NCBI GenBank assembly: GCA_021793235.1
Contig: JAJYTD010000004.1
Coordinates: 62,001-126,000 of the forward strand
DNA from: Actinomycetes bacterium
GTDB taxonomy: Bacteria; Actinomycetota; Actinomycetes; Streptosporangiales; Streptosporangiaceae
DNA: 64,000 bases
Direction: 5' to 3'
Every line of letters starts with the position of its first letter. Positions within the stretch are counted from its first letter, which is position 1. The notes below the pieces were generated by a model that did not search any database, had not been told where the DNA came from, and saw only the letters and a list, made by a program, of their open reading frames with translations. Made by a program: the position numbers and the translations under genes. This document shows, in pieces, positions 25,336-36,714 of this stretch.

Positions 25336-25701
25336 ATGTCAGTACTTCTAGAGCCGCACCGCGGCGACTACCGTGAAGGCATGGACAAGCACCTGGGCTT
25401 CGGCAGTGTTTCCTCAACCGATGGCACATTGATCGTCCCTCCCGAGGTGCGGCACGAACTCGGCTTGGACAAGCCCGACACCGTAGTGCAGTTCGTCGTG
25501 CGCGAAGGGGAAGTCGTCCTCCTGCCGCGCGTCGCCGTCCACCCGAACGACGTGTGGTTCTGGGAGGAAGGACAGCAGCAGGCCGAGCGGGAAGCGGATG
25601 CGGAACTGGCGGCTGGTGAGTACAGCCCCCCGATGACGGGCGAAGAGTTCCTCGCTCACCTGGAAAAGGTGACCGGTGAGACGGCGGACGAGGACACGTG
25701 A
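25336..25701 (+). CDS. AbrB/SpoVT-type antitoxin of a type II toxin-antitoxin pair
   Basis: The protein (121 residues from the ATG at 25336) contains a swapped-hairpin AbrB DNA-binding domain, GSVSSTDGTLIVPPEVRHELGL, seen in part as GTLIVPPEVRHELGL. An acidic C-terminal tail (EADAELAAGEYSPPMTGEEFLAHLEK) probably wraps the toxin. I chose this start because GAAGG lies eight bases upstream; an internal ATG at 25381 is closer to the domain but has poor spacing. Its TGA overlaps the GTG of the toxin gene, so the two are coupled. Antitoxin first, toxin second is the usual order, with autorepression likely. Confidence 0.75.
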   Translation: MSVLLEPHRGDYREGMDKHLGFGSVSSTDGTLIVPPEVRHELGLDKPDTVVQFVVREGEVVLLPRVAVHPNDVWFWEEGQQQAEREADAELAAGEYSPPMTGEEFLAHLEKVTGETADEDT

Positions 25702-26009
25702 AGTTCACCAGCCTCACAACCTTCGATCGCGAGCTGCGGCAGCTTCCCCGCGAGCATCGCCAATCGTTTTTACTCACCGTCCATCGCCACTTCCTCCCCG
25801 CCGTCGCAGCCGGGGCGTTCTCAGGGGATCCACCGTGGCCCACCCGCCTTCGGATCCACAAGCTTGGCGGACATGACGTCTACTCGTTGACGTGGAGCTT
25901 CGCATCGCCCGATGGGCGCGCCACATTCCATATCCAAAAGGACGAAGCCGGAGATCCCCTTCTCGTCTGGCGGCAAATCGGCGATCATTCGATCTACAAG
26001 GACCCCTGA
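25698..26009 (+). CDS. RelE/ParE-like toxin partner of the AbrB-type antitoxin
   Basis: The 103-residue basic protein reads MKFTSLTTFDRELRQLPREH at the N-terminus, an early helical pair, then strands RLRIHKLGGHDVYSLTWSF, TFHIQKDE and VWRQIGDHSIYKDP. The order fits the RelE/ParE fold (helix-helix then a four-strand sheet with a final HxIY strand). Target is unknown; RelE-type proteins cut mRNA on the ribosome. The GTG start overlaps the antitoxin stop by four bases. A bidirectional terminator with lon follows within 12 bases. Confidence 0.72.
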   Translation: MKFTSLTTFDRELRQLPREHRQSFLLTVHRHFLPAVAAGAFSGDPPWPTRLRIHKLGGHDVYSLTWSFASPDGRATFHIQKDEAGDPLLVWRQIGDHSIYKDP

Positions 26010-26020
26010 TACACGCCAGC

Positions 26021-26062
26021 GGGGCCGCCGACCGGGCTTAGGTTCTAGTGGTCGGCGGCCCC
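26021..26062. terminator. Bidirectional terminator between the TA pair and lon
   Basis: GGGGCCGCCGACC (26021-26033) and GGTCGGCGGCCCC (26050-26062) form a perfect 13-bp stem with a 16-base loop, located between two convergent stops (26009 and 26084). Confidence 0.8.
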
Positions 26063-26083
26063 GTGATCGTTGATTCTCGTGCC

Positions 26084-28492
<2,409 letters not shown>

Positions 28493-28505
28493 CGGACCCT
28501 CCTTG

Positions 28506-28524
28506 TTGAGTCACTAACACTCAA
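28506..28524 (-). promoter_or_regulatory. HAIR operator (HspR binding site) at lon
   Basis: TTGAGT (28506-28511) and ACTCAA (28519-28524) are separated by seven bases, matching the HspR-associated inverted repeat CTTGAGT-N7-ACTCAAG in all six core bases of each arm. It lies immediately upstream of lon, so binding would block initiation. Confidence 0.88.
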
Positions 28525-28619
28525 TAAAGAAGAGTCTATGTTTGTTCCCCTGCGGGCGTTCGCCGTGAGCGATCAACGTTCGGGCCGCCATAGACCAGCA
28601 CATGACCTGCGGTTTACCG

Positions 28620-28652
28620 TTCCGGGATCGGGATGCGGAAAAAATCCCGGAA
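28620..28652. promoter_or_regulatory. Inverted repeat between lon and the YciI-family gene
   Basis: TTCCGGGAT (28620-28628) and ATCCCGGAA (28644-28652) are perfect nine-base reverse complements with a 15-base loop. It lies between divergent genes, so it is more likely a regulatory site or RNA hairpin in the 5' leader of the YciI-family gene than a terminator. Confidence 0.35.
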
Positions 28653-28783
28653 GAATCCGCGGGGATATCGATTCGGGCGTTCTTCGTTCGACGCGTCAAT
28701 GAAGGCAGGCGGAACGGGGCACCCCCGGCCCGCCTCCTCGAACCGCAGAAAGCACACAGAAGCACGCAGAAGGAGACACGGCG

Positions 28784-29209
28784 ATGCGCTTCATGATCCT
28801 GGTCAAGCACGACGCCGCCGACGAGGCCGCAGAGAACGCCGGACCGCCCAGCGATGAGCTCCTCGCCGCCATGGGCAAGTTCAACGAGGACATGGTCAAG
28901 GCCGGGGTGCTGCTCGCGGGCGACGGGCTGCTCCCGAGCTCGAAGGGCGCCCGCGTCCGGTTCCACGGCGACGGCAGGACCACCGTCACTGATGGCCCCT
29001 TCACCGAGTCCAAGGAGTTGGTCGGCGGCTACTGGGTACTTCAGGTGAAGTCGAAGGACGAGGCCGTCGAATGGGCCTCCCGCATCCCCTTCGAGGGCGG
29101 CGAGGTCGAGGTCCGCCAGATGTCCGAGCTGGAGGACTTCCCGCCCGAGGTCGCCGAGAAGGAGAGGGCGCTGCTCGAAGAGATGCAGCGGCAGCAGGCC
29201 GAGCGGTAG
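28784..29209 (+). CDS. YciI/DGPF-domain protein
   Basis: The 141-residue protein is one YciI-like (YCII/DGPF) domain, a ferredoxin-like fold: MRFMILVKHDAADE, GVLLAGDGLLPSSKGARV, the name-giving VTDGPFTESKELVGGYWVLQ region (here TDGPFTES) and the strand GEVEVRQM. Relatives often sit next to ECF sigma factors as predicted small enzymes; no sigma factor is adjacent here. The histidine and aspartates usual for the active site are partly kept (KHD at 9-11). The ATG follows AGGAGA. Biochemical function is unknown. Confidence 0.85.
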   Translation: MRFMILVKHDAADEAAENAGPPSDELLAAMGKFNEDMVKAGVLLAGDGLLPSSKGARVRFHGDGRTTVTDGPFTESKELVGGYWVLQVKSKDEAVEWASRIPFEGGEVEVRQMSELEDFPPEVAEKERALLEEMQRQQAER

Positions 29210-29299
29210 CCGCGAGCGGCGCGAACGCACGCTGCTCCGGCAACGCGCCGCCGCGTGCACCCAGGGGGCGGCGCCGTGAACGCCCGCCGAACGCCCCGC

Positions 29300-29956
29300 C
29301 TACCGCACCAGTCTGGCCCGGTAAGCGATGACGACGAGCTGTGCGCGGTCGCGGGCGTGGAGTTTGACCATCGCGCGACTGACATGGGTGCGGGCGGTCG
29401 CCGGGCTCACGACGAGGCGCTCAGCGATCTCCGCGTTCGACAGCCCCTCCCCCACCAGGGCCAGCACCTCGCGCTCGCGCTCGGTCAGCTCCTTCAGCTC
29501 GGGCCGGGGGCCGCCGTCGGCCGGGGAGCTGGAGACGAAGGTGGAGATGACCCTGCGGGTCACCGAGGGGGACAGCAGCGATTCCCCCGCGGCGGCCAGT
29601 CGGATCGCGCGCAGCATCTCCGCCGGATCACTGTCCTTGATCAGAAACCCTGACGCGCCCGCACGCAGCGAGTCGAAAACGTACTCGTCCAGTTCGAAGG
29701 TCGTCAGCACGACGACGCGGGTCCCGGACAGCCGGTCGTCGGCCACGATCTCCCGCAGCGCGGCGATACCGTCCAGAACCGGCATCCGGACGTCCATCAG
29801 GATCACGTCAGGGCGCTCCCGGAGGGCCGACTCCACGGCCTCCCGCCCGTCGGCGGCCTCGCCCGCCAGCTCAAGATCGTCCTCGGCCTCGATCAGCACA
29901 CGCAGCCCCATCCGCACCAGGGCCTGGTCGTCGGCGATCGCCACCCGAATCGTCAT
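29300..29956 (-). CDS. NarL/FixJ-family response regulator
   Basis: The 218-residue protein has an N-terminal receiver with acidic pocket ADD (8-10), phosphoacceptor Asp55 (ILMDVRMPV), a conserved threonine (VVLTTFE) and lysine (LIKDSDP). A C-terminal LuxR-type helix-turn-helix (about residues 152-205: LTEREREVLALVGEGLSNAEIAERL) binds DNA. The start ATG overlaps the kinase stop by four bases (29953-29956), so the pair is coupled and this is the cognate regulator of the kinase just upstream. Targets are unknown; the SHOCT-domain and membrane genes beyond the kinase point the other way. Confidence 0.94.
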   Translation of the reverse strand: MTIRVAIADDQALVRMGLRVLIEAEDDLELAGEAADGREAVESALRERPDVILMDVRMPVLDGIAALREIVADDRLSGTRVVVLTTFELDEYVFDSLRAGASGFLIKDSDPAEMLRAIRLAAAGESLLSPSVTRRVISTFVSSSPADGGPRPELKELTEREREVLALVGEGLSNAEIAERLVVSPATARTHVSRAMVKLHARDRAQLVVIAYRARLVR

Positions 29957-31170
29957 CGCTCCCCCAGTGGCAGCTCGGCACGGACGGCGAACCCGCCCTC
30001 GGGGCGCGGCCCCGCCGTGAGCCGCCCGCCGACGGCACGGGCGCGCTCACGCATCCCCGCGATCCCGTTCCCCTCCTCGGACGCGCCTCCCAGGCGGGCG
30101 GGGCCGTTGTCTGCTATCTCCACTGCGATCTCCGCCGCCCGGTAGGCGATGAGCACGGCCGCTCCTGCCCCCTCAGCGTGCCGTACCACGTTGGTCAGCG
30201 CTTCCTGAACGATGCGGTACGCCGCGTGGTCCACCGCCGCCGGCGGTGCGGCGGGCTCCCCCTCCGTACGCACCGTCACCGTACGGCCCGTTGCACCGAC
30301 CCCCGCGACGAGTTCGTCGATCCGGTCGAGCCCGGGAAGCGGCTCGCGCGGATCCTGCCGCACCTCATCGGGGGCGCGGAACACCGCGAGCGTACCGCGG
30401 AGCTCTTCTAGGGCGTCCTTGCTCGTCTGCCGGATGGCCCGCAACGACGGCTCCACCTGCTCGGGACGCTTGCCCAGCACGTGCAGGGCCACCCCCGCCT
30501 GCATGCTGATCACCGACAGGCTGTGCCCGATGACATCGTGCACTTCCCGGGCGATGCGCAGTCGCTCCTCGTAAGCGGAGCGGCGCAGCTCCTCGTCGCG
30601 TTCGCGGCGCGCGTTCTCCCTTCGCAGCCGCACCATGGTCCCCAATGCCGTGGGGACCCCCAGCAGGGCCGCCAGCGGTACCAGCAGTGCGTACAGGTCG
30701 GCGCCGAGAAGGCCGAAGTAGGGCAGGTCCAGCCGCCCGACGACGGCAATCGGCACCACCAGCACCAGCCACGGCGCCCAGCGTCGCGGGGGCAGGCCCG
30801 AGGCCAGCGTGTAGAGCAGAACGGCCGGGCCGAGGACGATCGGCCCGTAACCGCCGCCGGCCGCGATGTGGACGGTCACGGCGACCGCCGCCACCGCGAA
30901 GGCCCAACGAGGCCAGATCCTGCGCAACATCACGCCCACCGCGACGGCGGCGACGCAAACGTAGGAGATCGGTGCGAGTTCGGCGATACCGCCGTCGGCC
31001 CATGCGGGGCCTCTCGGGCCAGGAGGGCCCGGCCCGTTCCAGGGGCCGCCGTCCGCGGGGGAGGGCGCCGCCTGCCAATGGGCGACGACCAGGGCGAGGA
31101 GTCCGATGACCAGCCCCAGCGGCACATCCAGGGCGAGCGCACGGACACGGGAGCGTTCCAGCGGGCGCAC
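29953..31170 (-). CDS. Two-component sensor histidine kinase (HisKA_3 family)
   Basis: The 405-residue protein has about five membrane segments in residues 12-175 with a Gly/Pro-rich extracytoplasmic loop (about 35-58) and no distinct sensor domain. The dimerisation/phosphoacceptor domain shows REVHDVIGHSLSV with His211. The HATPase_c domain includes the N-box EALTNVVRHAEG and the G-box GNGIAGMRERARAVGG. This is the usual partner of a NarL-type regulator, encoded directly downstream with a four-base overlap. The signal is unknown; membrane-embedded sensors of this type often answer cell-envelope stress. Confidence 0.93.
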   Translation of the reverse strand: MRPLERSRVRALALDVPLGLVIGLLALVVAHWQAAPSPADGGPWNGPGPPGPRGPAWADGGIAELAPISYVCVAAVAVGVMLRRIWPRWAFAVAAVAVTVHIAAGGGYGPIVLGPAVLLYTLASGLPPRRWAPWLVLVVPIAVVGRLDLPYFGLLGADLYALLVPLAALLGVPTALGTMVRLRRENARRERDEELRRSAYEERLRIAREVHDVIGHSLSVISMQAGVALHVLGKRPEQVEPSLRAIRQTSKDALEELRGTLAVFRAPDEVRQDPREPLPGLDRIDELVAGVGATGRTVTVRTEGEPAAPPAAVDHAAYRIVQEALTNVVRHAEGAGAAVLIAYRAAEIAVEIADNGPARLGGASEEGNGIAGMRERARAVGGRLTAGPRPEGGFAVRAELPLGER

Positions 31171-31303
31171 GCCTCGACCCTAGTCCGGCCGCGTCCCCCC
31201 GGCGTCGGCCGCGGCGCGTATCCGTTCTAGTGTCGCGGGCGTAGCAGGCAAGCCGATCAACGGCCGATGACGCGCGTACGCGTCGCGGACCAGGATCGGG
31301 TCC

Positions 31304-31618
31304 ATGAACACACTCGTCCATGCGGGCGGCCCTCCCTGGGGGGATGGTCCGCCGCCGGTTGTCCACGCCCTCCCATTGATCGGAGCCGCCATGCTGTGCC
31401 TGCTCATCCTGTTCGCCGCTATCGGTTACCTGCTCGCGACACGCTTCGGCAAGCGGCGCCCGCCGTGGGCCCGCAGCACACCCGAGACGCCGGAAAGCGC
31501 GGCCAAACGCGTGCTCGCCGAGCGATTCGCCCACGGTGACATCGGCGTCGACGAGTTCATGGAGCGCGCCAGCGTACTGAACTGGACGCCGGGTACGGAG
31601 CCGAGGGATCGACGATGA
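31304..31618 (+). CDS. Small membrane protein with C-terminal SHOCT-like domain
   Basis: The 104-residue protein has a Gly/Pro/His-rich N-terminus, one membrane segment (about residues 24-46: LPLIGAAMLCLLILFAAIGY) and a cytoplasmic tail. The tail ends in a short SHOCT-like helix pair, AKRVLAERFAHGDIGVDEFMERASVL, shown in part by LAERFAHGDIGVDEF. SHOCT domains are small oligomerisation modules of unknown role. It overlaps the next gene by four bases (ATGA) and is divergent from the two-component pair, so it is a plausible target or partner of it. Confidence 0.75.
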   Translation: MNTLVHAGGPPWGDGPPPVVHALPLIGAAMLCLLILFAAIGYLLATRFGKRRPPWARSTPETPESAAKRVLAERFAHGDIGVDEFMERASVLNWTPGTEPRDRR

Positions 31619-32112
31619 GGCGTCTTCCGCCCGGATGGCGCAAGGCCGTTCTCAGTGTGCACGTCATCGCCTCGGTGGGGTGGCTGGGGGTGCACGCGTG
31701 CCTGGTCGCCCTGCTCGCCATCGGTCTGGCCGCCGACGGCCCCGCCCGTGCGGGAGCCGCCTACACGGCGGCGGGGATGCTGGTCCAGACGCTGGTCGCT
31801 CCGGTGTCGCTGACCTCTCTGGGCACCGGTTTGGTGCTGTCCTCGGCCACCCCGTGGGGCTTGTTCCGGCACTATTGGGTGGCGGCCAAGCTCGTGCTCA
31901 CCATACTTCTGGTGTTCGGAAGCAACCTCAGCCTTGGCCCGGCGGTCGTGGAGATGGCAGCGGCGGCGCAGGGCGGCACCGCGGTGCCGCCCGATAGCGA
32001 CCGGCTTCGCTACGTCGTCGCGCTGTCGGTGGCGCTGTGCGCCCTACTGGCGGCGACGCTGCTGTCGACCGTCAAGCCGTTCGGCCGGATACGCCCGCCG
32101 CAGCGGGGCTGA
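31615..32112 (+). CDS. Integral membrane protein, possible DUF2269-like
   Basis: The 165-residue protein has four predicted membrane segments (about 10-33, 48-72, 84-104 and 137-155). Its WRKAVLSVHVIASVGWLGVH motif in the first segment resembles DUF2269 and related heme-copper-like membrane proteins, with a histidine in each of the motifs SVHVIAS and WLGVHA. Function is unknown. The start ATG overlaps the SHOCT-domain gene by four bases, so the two are coupled. It converges on a lipoprotein-like gene 14 bp away. Confidence 0.6.
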   Translation: MRRLPPGWRKAVLSVHVIASVGWLGVHACLVALLAIGLAADGPARAGAAYTAAGMLVQTLVAPVSLTSLGTGLVLSSATPWGLFRHYWVAAKLVLTILLVFGSNLSLGPAVVEMAAAAQGGTAVPPDSDRLRYVVALSVALCALLAATLLSTVKPFGRIRPPQRG

Positions 32113-32126
32113 GGGGCGCTCGCGCC

Positions 32127-32984
32127 CTACTCGATCTCGTAGTCCTCGTCGCGGAGGCTGTTCACGATCGTGTCCATCTCCTCCTCGGAGATCGCGTCGG
32201 AGACGCCCGTGTCGATCATGACCGTGAAGGCGCGGACCGCGTTGTCCTCGTCCGGGTTGGGAACGACCACCGTGGTCACCACGGCCGTCGGCGGCTCGCA
32301 GGTGCCGTCCGGCCGGCTCAGTGTCACATCCACGGTGGCGCGGTGGCCCTCGAGGCCGTTGGCGGAGTACTCCTCGACCGAGCGCACCTCTACGGTCGGC
32401 GCCCCTCCGGCCTCTGTTTCAAACCCCAGTTCCCCCCACTTGGCGGCGACGCCCTCGGCCATTTCCGCGGTGTCCTCGGTCTCGGTGATGCCCTGCGCCC
32501 CGGCGGCGGCCCTGCTGCCCCAATCACCGCAGGGGCTCTCCTCGTAGATCGAGGTGCCGCTCATCGCAACCTCGGGCTGGCCGTTCTCGTCCTCGCCGGC
32601 GCCGAATATGGTGCCGTCGCCCTTGACCCGCCACCCTTCTTCGGAGGTGGGCACCTCATAGACGAAACCCCATTTTTCGGAGACCGCCGGCCGCCAGTCG
32701 GTGTTGATCAGTTTCACCGGTTCCGTGGGGGATGCGGACGGCTCGGCCGAGGGTTCCTCACTCGGTTCCGGTTCGGGTTCGCTGCTCTCCTCGGGCGGAG
32801 GCGCGGCCTGCTGGGCGTCGGAACGGAAGGCGTTCCAGACCACCACGATCGCGATGATCACTGCCACGACCATCACCATGGCCAGTGTCGCGATCATGAC
32901 CGGACTCAGGCCACCGGAGGGGCGCGGCGGGGGCGCCTGCGGCGGTCGGCCCCAGTTGTCGCCGTGCGGATTCTGCCAAGTCAC
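32127..32984 (-). CDS. Single-pass membrane protein, actinobacterial hypothetical
   Basis: The 285-residue protein has a Gly/Pro-rich cytoplasmic N-terminus, one membrane segment (about 32-51: VMIATLAMVMVVAVIIAIVV) and a Glu/Pro/Ser-rich spacer (about 64-88). The extracytoplasmic domain shows WGFVYEVPTSEEGWRV, CGDWGSRAA and VDVTLSRPDGTCEPPTAVV, two cysteines that may pair. I recognise no named domain; similar proteins are annotated as hypothetical in actinomycetes. The GTG start is preceded by TACAGT seven bases upstream and no ribosome-binding site, which suggests a leaderless transcript. An in-frame frame upstream is out of the normal codon bias and is rejected. Confidence 0.7.
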   Translation of the reverse strand: MTWQNPHGDNWGRPPQAPPPRPSGGLSPVMIATLAMVMVVAVIIAIVVVWNAFRSDAQQAAPPPEESSEPEPEPSEEPSAEPSASPTEPVKLINTDWRPAVSEKWGFVYEVPTSEEGWRVKGDGTIFGAGEDENGQPEVAMSGTSIYEESPCGDWGSRAAAGAQGITETEDTAEMAEGVAAKWGELGFETEAGGAPTVEVRSVEEYSANGLEGHRATVDVTLSRPDGTCEPPTAVVTTVVVPNPDEDNAVRAFTVMIDTGVSDAISEEEMDTIVNSLRDEDYEIE

Positions 32985-33087
32985 GCCCCGACTGTAGAGG
33001 ATTCCGGCTGTTTCCGCCTTCCCAGACGCAAAAAGGAGGCTTGCCGGACCTGGCCACCGATTCGCCGCGCCGCCGGTCCGGCCGGGC

Positions 33088-34023
33088 TCATCCGGGGCCG
33101 CGCAGGGCTGCGCGCGCCGCGTCGACGGTGGTCGTGCGGTAGGCGGCACCGAACAGGCAGACGTGGACGAGGAGGGGGTGGAGCTGGTGCAGGGCGACCC
33201 TGCCGCGCCAGCCCGCGGCCAGCGGGGCCGACTCGTTGTAGGCGTCGCGGACCCGGTCCAGATGCGGCAGGCCGAACAGCGCGAGCATGGCGAGATCGGC
33301 CTCGCGGTGGCCGCCGTGCGCCGCCGGGTCCACGATGATCGCACCGTCGTCCTGCCAGATGACGTTCCCGTTCCACAGGTCGCCGTGGATGCGCGCCGGG
33401 GGCTCGGGATCGCCCGCCAGATCCTCGATCGCGTCCATGACTTTCTCGATGATGCGTACGTCGGCCGGGGTCAGCGCGCCGCGGTCGGCCGCGCGGCGGA
33501 GGTAGGGGGCGATGCGCTGCTGGGCGTAGAACTCGGGCCAGGCCGCGGCCGGCGTGTTGTCCAGCGGCAGTGGCCCGATGAAGCCGTCCCGGCCCGCTCC
33601 GAAGGAATCGGCGCCGGTGAGGTGCATGGCGGCGAGCTGGTGCCCGAAACGCTCGGCGGCCTCGGGTGTGGGCGGCCGCTCCTCCACCCAGGACAGGGCG
33701 AGCATCCGGTCGTCCCAGCCGTGCACCTCGGGCACCGGGGCTCCGAAGGAGCGCCCCAGCCAGGCGAGCCCGAGCGCCTCGGCCGGGAACATACCGGCGA
33801 ACTCCGCCTCTGGTACGTGCTGCGGAAACGCCTTGACGAATAGGGACGCGCCGCCCGCGAGTTCGGCGCGATACAGCTCCCATTCGTGGCTGGTCCCCAG
33901 GAGCACCGCGCTCTCGACGTCTTTTCCGGTCAGTTCGGCCACACGCGCCGCAACAGGGCTCTCCCTGCTCGGGCGGGAGGCACCGGGGCGGGTCGACCGC
34001 CCGTCAGGGCCGTGTCCGCGCAT
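33088..34023 (-). CDS. Fructosamine/ketosamine-3-kinase family protein
   Basis: The 311-residue protein belongs to the fructosamine kinase (FN3K) family, an aminoglycoside-phosphotransferase-like fold that phosphorylates the sugar of glycated amines so that the adduct falls off. Visible motifs are SLFVKAFPQ (ATP-binding lysine), FGHQLAAMH, the catalytic loop IHGDLWNGNVIWQ and the metal-binding IIVDPAAHGGHREADLAML (in part VDPAAHGG). It starts eight bases after the LMW-PTP gene. Bacterial FN3K homologues are often ribulosamine or erythrulosamine kinases paired with such a phosphatase, so a two-step deglycation route is likely (inference). ATG with GGGAG upstream. Confidence 0.9.
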   Translation of the reverse strand: MRGHGPDGRSTRPGASRPSRESPVAARVAELTGKDVESAVLLGTSHEWELYRAELAGGASLFVKAFPQHVPEAEFAGMFPAEALGLAWLGRSFGAPVPEVHGWDDRMLALSWVEERPPTPEAAERFGHQLAAMHLTGADSFGAGRDGFIGPLPLDNTPAAAWPEFYAQQRIAPYLRRAADRGALTPADVRIIEKVMDAIEDLAGDPEPPARIHGDLWNGNVIWQDDGAIIVDPAAHGGHREADLAMLALFGLPHLDRVRDAYNESAPLAAGWRGRVALHQLHPLLVHVCLFGAAYRTTTVDAARAALRGPG

Positions 34024-34031
34024 CCCGCTCC

Positions 34032-34559
34032 CTACCGTTCTCCGTGTGCGCCGAATCTGGTCACCAGTTCCCCGGTGAGTCCTTTCGCTGCGGCCTCCAC
34101 CATGCTCAGCACCGCGACGAATCCGTCGTCTCCGCCGTAGTAGGGGTCGGGCACCTCCGGATTGGGCCCGCTGTCGGGGACAAAGGACCGGAACAGCCGG
34201 ATCCGATCGTTGGCCTCGCTCTCTTCTGGGGCGATCCTGCGCAGTTCGCCGAGGTTGTCCAGATCCATGGCGAGGATGAGGTCGCGCCCGGCGAACCACT
34301 CGGGGGCGAAGCGCCGCGCCACATGGTGGGTCGGGTAGCCGTGCACCCGCAGCGTCGCGGCCGCGCGCCGGTCCATCTCCGACCCGATGTGCCAGTCTCC
34401 CGTTCCGGAGCTGTCCACTTTCACGGCATCGGCCAGTCCGGCGCGCTCGATTTCGGCTGTCAGTACCTTCTCTGCCATGGGGGACCGGCAGATGTTGCCG
34501 AGGCATACCAGGCTGATGCGGTAGGGCCCGGCGGGATCACGGGGTTCCGGCAAGCTCAT
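34032..34559 (-). CDS. Low-molecular-weight protein-tyrosine-phosphatase family protein
   Basis: The 175-residue protein shows the LMW-PTP signature at the N-terminus, VCLGNICRSP, with nucleophile Cys19 and Arg25 (C-x5-R). The general-acid loop DPYYGG lies in the C-terminal third. Tyrosine phosphatases of this family dephosphorylate proteins, but homologues also hydrolyse ribulosamine 5-phosphate on glycated amines. The gene is directly upstream of the fructosamine-kinase gene (eight-base gap), which favours the deglycation role here. The start at 34559 (MSLPEPRD) is chosen over a longer frame whose extra residues (Arg- and Trp-rich) look non-coding. Confidence 0.9.
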   Translation of the reverse strand: MSLPEPRDPAGPYRISLVCLGNICRSPMAEKVLTAEIERAGLADAVKVDSSGTGDWHIGSEMDRRAAATLRVHGYPTHHVARRFAPEWFAGRDLILAMDLDNLGELRRIAPEESEANDRIRLFRSFVPDSGPNPEVPDPYYGGDDGFVAVLSMVEAAAKGLTGELVTRFGAHGER

Positions 34560-34618
34560 GGTCCATACCGTAACGGAGAAACGCCGCCATGATCGGGACT
34601 GGTGCGGTGGCGGCGGCC

Positions 34619-35061
<443 letters not shown>

Positions 35062-35065
<4 letters not shown>

Positions 35066-36714
35066 TGTCTTCCGGCCTCTTCAGGTTCGTCTCGCTGCCC
35101 GAGGAGAGTACCGGCGCCGGCCGATCCGGGACCCGGTCCGGCGGACGCCGCGCCGTCGCCGACCGTCTCCTCTGCGTTCTCATCCTGAGTCGTGACATCG
35201 GCGGGCAGGGACCAGCATATGCGGGTTCCCTGTTGGTCCGTATCGGTGTCCAGCCAGATGCGTCCCCCGTGGAATTCGATGATCTTCTTACACATCGCCA
35301 GTCCGATGCCGGTGCCCCCGTACTTGTCGCGGGTGTGCAGCCGCTGGAAGATCACGAAGACGCGTTCCGCGTACTGCGGCTCTATACCGATCCCGTTGTC
35401 CGCGCAGCAGAAGATCCACTCGCCCCCCTGCCGTTCGGCGCTGACGTGCACTCTCACCGGCTGCTCACCGCGGAATTTCACGGCGTTGCCGACGAGGTTG
35501 AAGAAGACCTGGGTGAGCAGGGTCTGGTCGCCCTCGACCGTCGGCATCTCGTCACCGGTGACGACGGCACCGGCCTCGTCCAGCCGGGTCTCCAGGGAAC
35601 TCAGCGCGTCCTCCAGGGCGACGTTGAGGTCCACCGGGGCGAAGTTCTTGGTGCGGCCGACGCGGGAGAACGCCAGGAGGTCGTTGATCAGCGTCTGCAT
35701 GCGCTTGGCGCCCTCGACAGCGAAGTCGATATAGGAGTCGGCCCGCTCGTCCAGTCGGCCCGCGTAGCGGCGCTGCAGCAATTGGCAGAAGCTGGCCACC
35801 TTGCGCAGCGGCTCCTGCAAGTCGTGGGAGGCGACGTAGGCGAACTGCTCCAATTCCAGGTTGGACCGGCGCAGCTCATCGGTCTGGCGTTCCAGCAGCT
35901 CCGATTGCTCCTGCAGCTTGCGCCGCGCGCTGCCGACCTCGTGCAGATCGGCGACGATCCGCTCGCGCATGGCGTCGACGTCGCGGCCGACCCGTTCGAA
36001 CTCCGGCGGCCCGTGTAACGCGATCCGGTGGGCGTAGTACCCCTCGGCCACTTGCATCAGGTGCTTGCCCAGTTCGTCGAGGGGCCGCAGCACCCAGTTC
36101 TGCAGCATCACCCACAGGAACACGCAGAGCACCACTACGACGACTCCGACCAGCATGAGCAGTGCCACAACCTGCTGGGTCGCAACGGTCAGATTTTCGC
36201 GGGCCTGCTGCAGCTCCTGGTCGATACGGTCCTCGGCGGCGGAGGCGGCCAGCCGGATGTCGTCGAAGCGCAGCCGGCCGAGCTGGAAGTCCTCGGCATC
36301 GACCTCCTCACCGTTGCGCACCTTTTCCAAGGTGGGTTCGGCGAAGTCCTCGGTCCAGGCCTCTCCGGCTCTCAGCAGACGGTTGATGTCGGCGTCGACG
36401 TCGACGTTGTCCCCGGCGATCGTGCGCAGCTCCGACAGGCTCTCATCCAGTGATCGGCGGCCCTGCTCGTAGGGGGTGAGGAAGTCGAGGTCGGAGGTGA
36501 GCGCATAGCCCCGGATCCCGTTGTCCTGGTTGAGATAGGCGCTCATCGTCTGGTCGACGGCGTTCGCGGCCGGCGTCAGTTCGTCCACCTGGCGCGCCAG
36601 TGAATCGCGGGCGTTGTAGGCGGCGAAGGTGATAGTGGACACCGACGCGACCAGCACCACCGCGACCGCGGACAGCAGAACGGTCACGCGTCGGCGCAGC
36701 GACCAGCGTCTCAC
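35062..36714 (-). CDS. CHASE3-HAMP sensor histidine kinase
   Basis: The 550-residue protein has TM1 (about 10-32), an extracytoplasmic CHASE3 domain (about 36-178, with NQDNGIRGYALTSDLDFL), TM2 (181-203) and HAMP (204-258). A coiled linker leads to HisKA with His297 (YVASHDLQEPLRKV), then HATPase_c with NLVGNAVKF, DNGIGI and GGTGIGLAMCKKI. A Gly/Ala/Pro-rich tail follows. CHASE3 senses unknown extracellular signals. It overlaps the receiver-PP2C gene upstream and the CheY-like gene downstream by four bases each, so kinase, receiver and phosphatase are made together. The HisKA-region style is that of phytochrome-type kinases. Confidence 0.93.
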
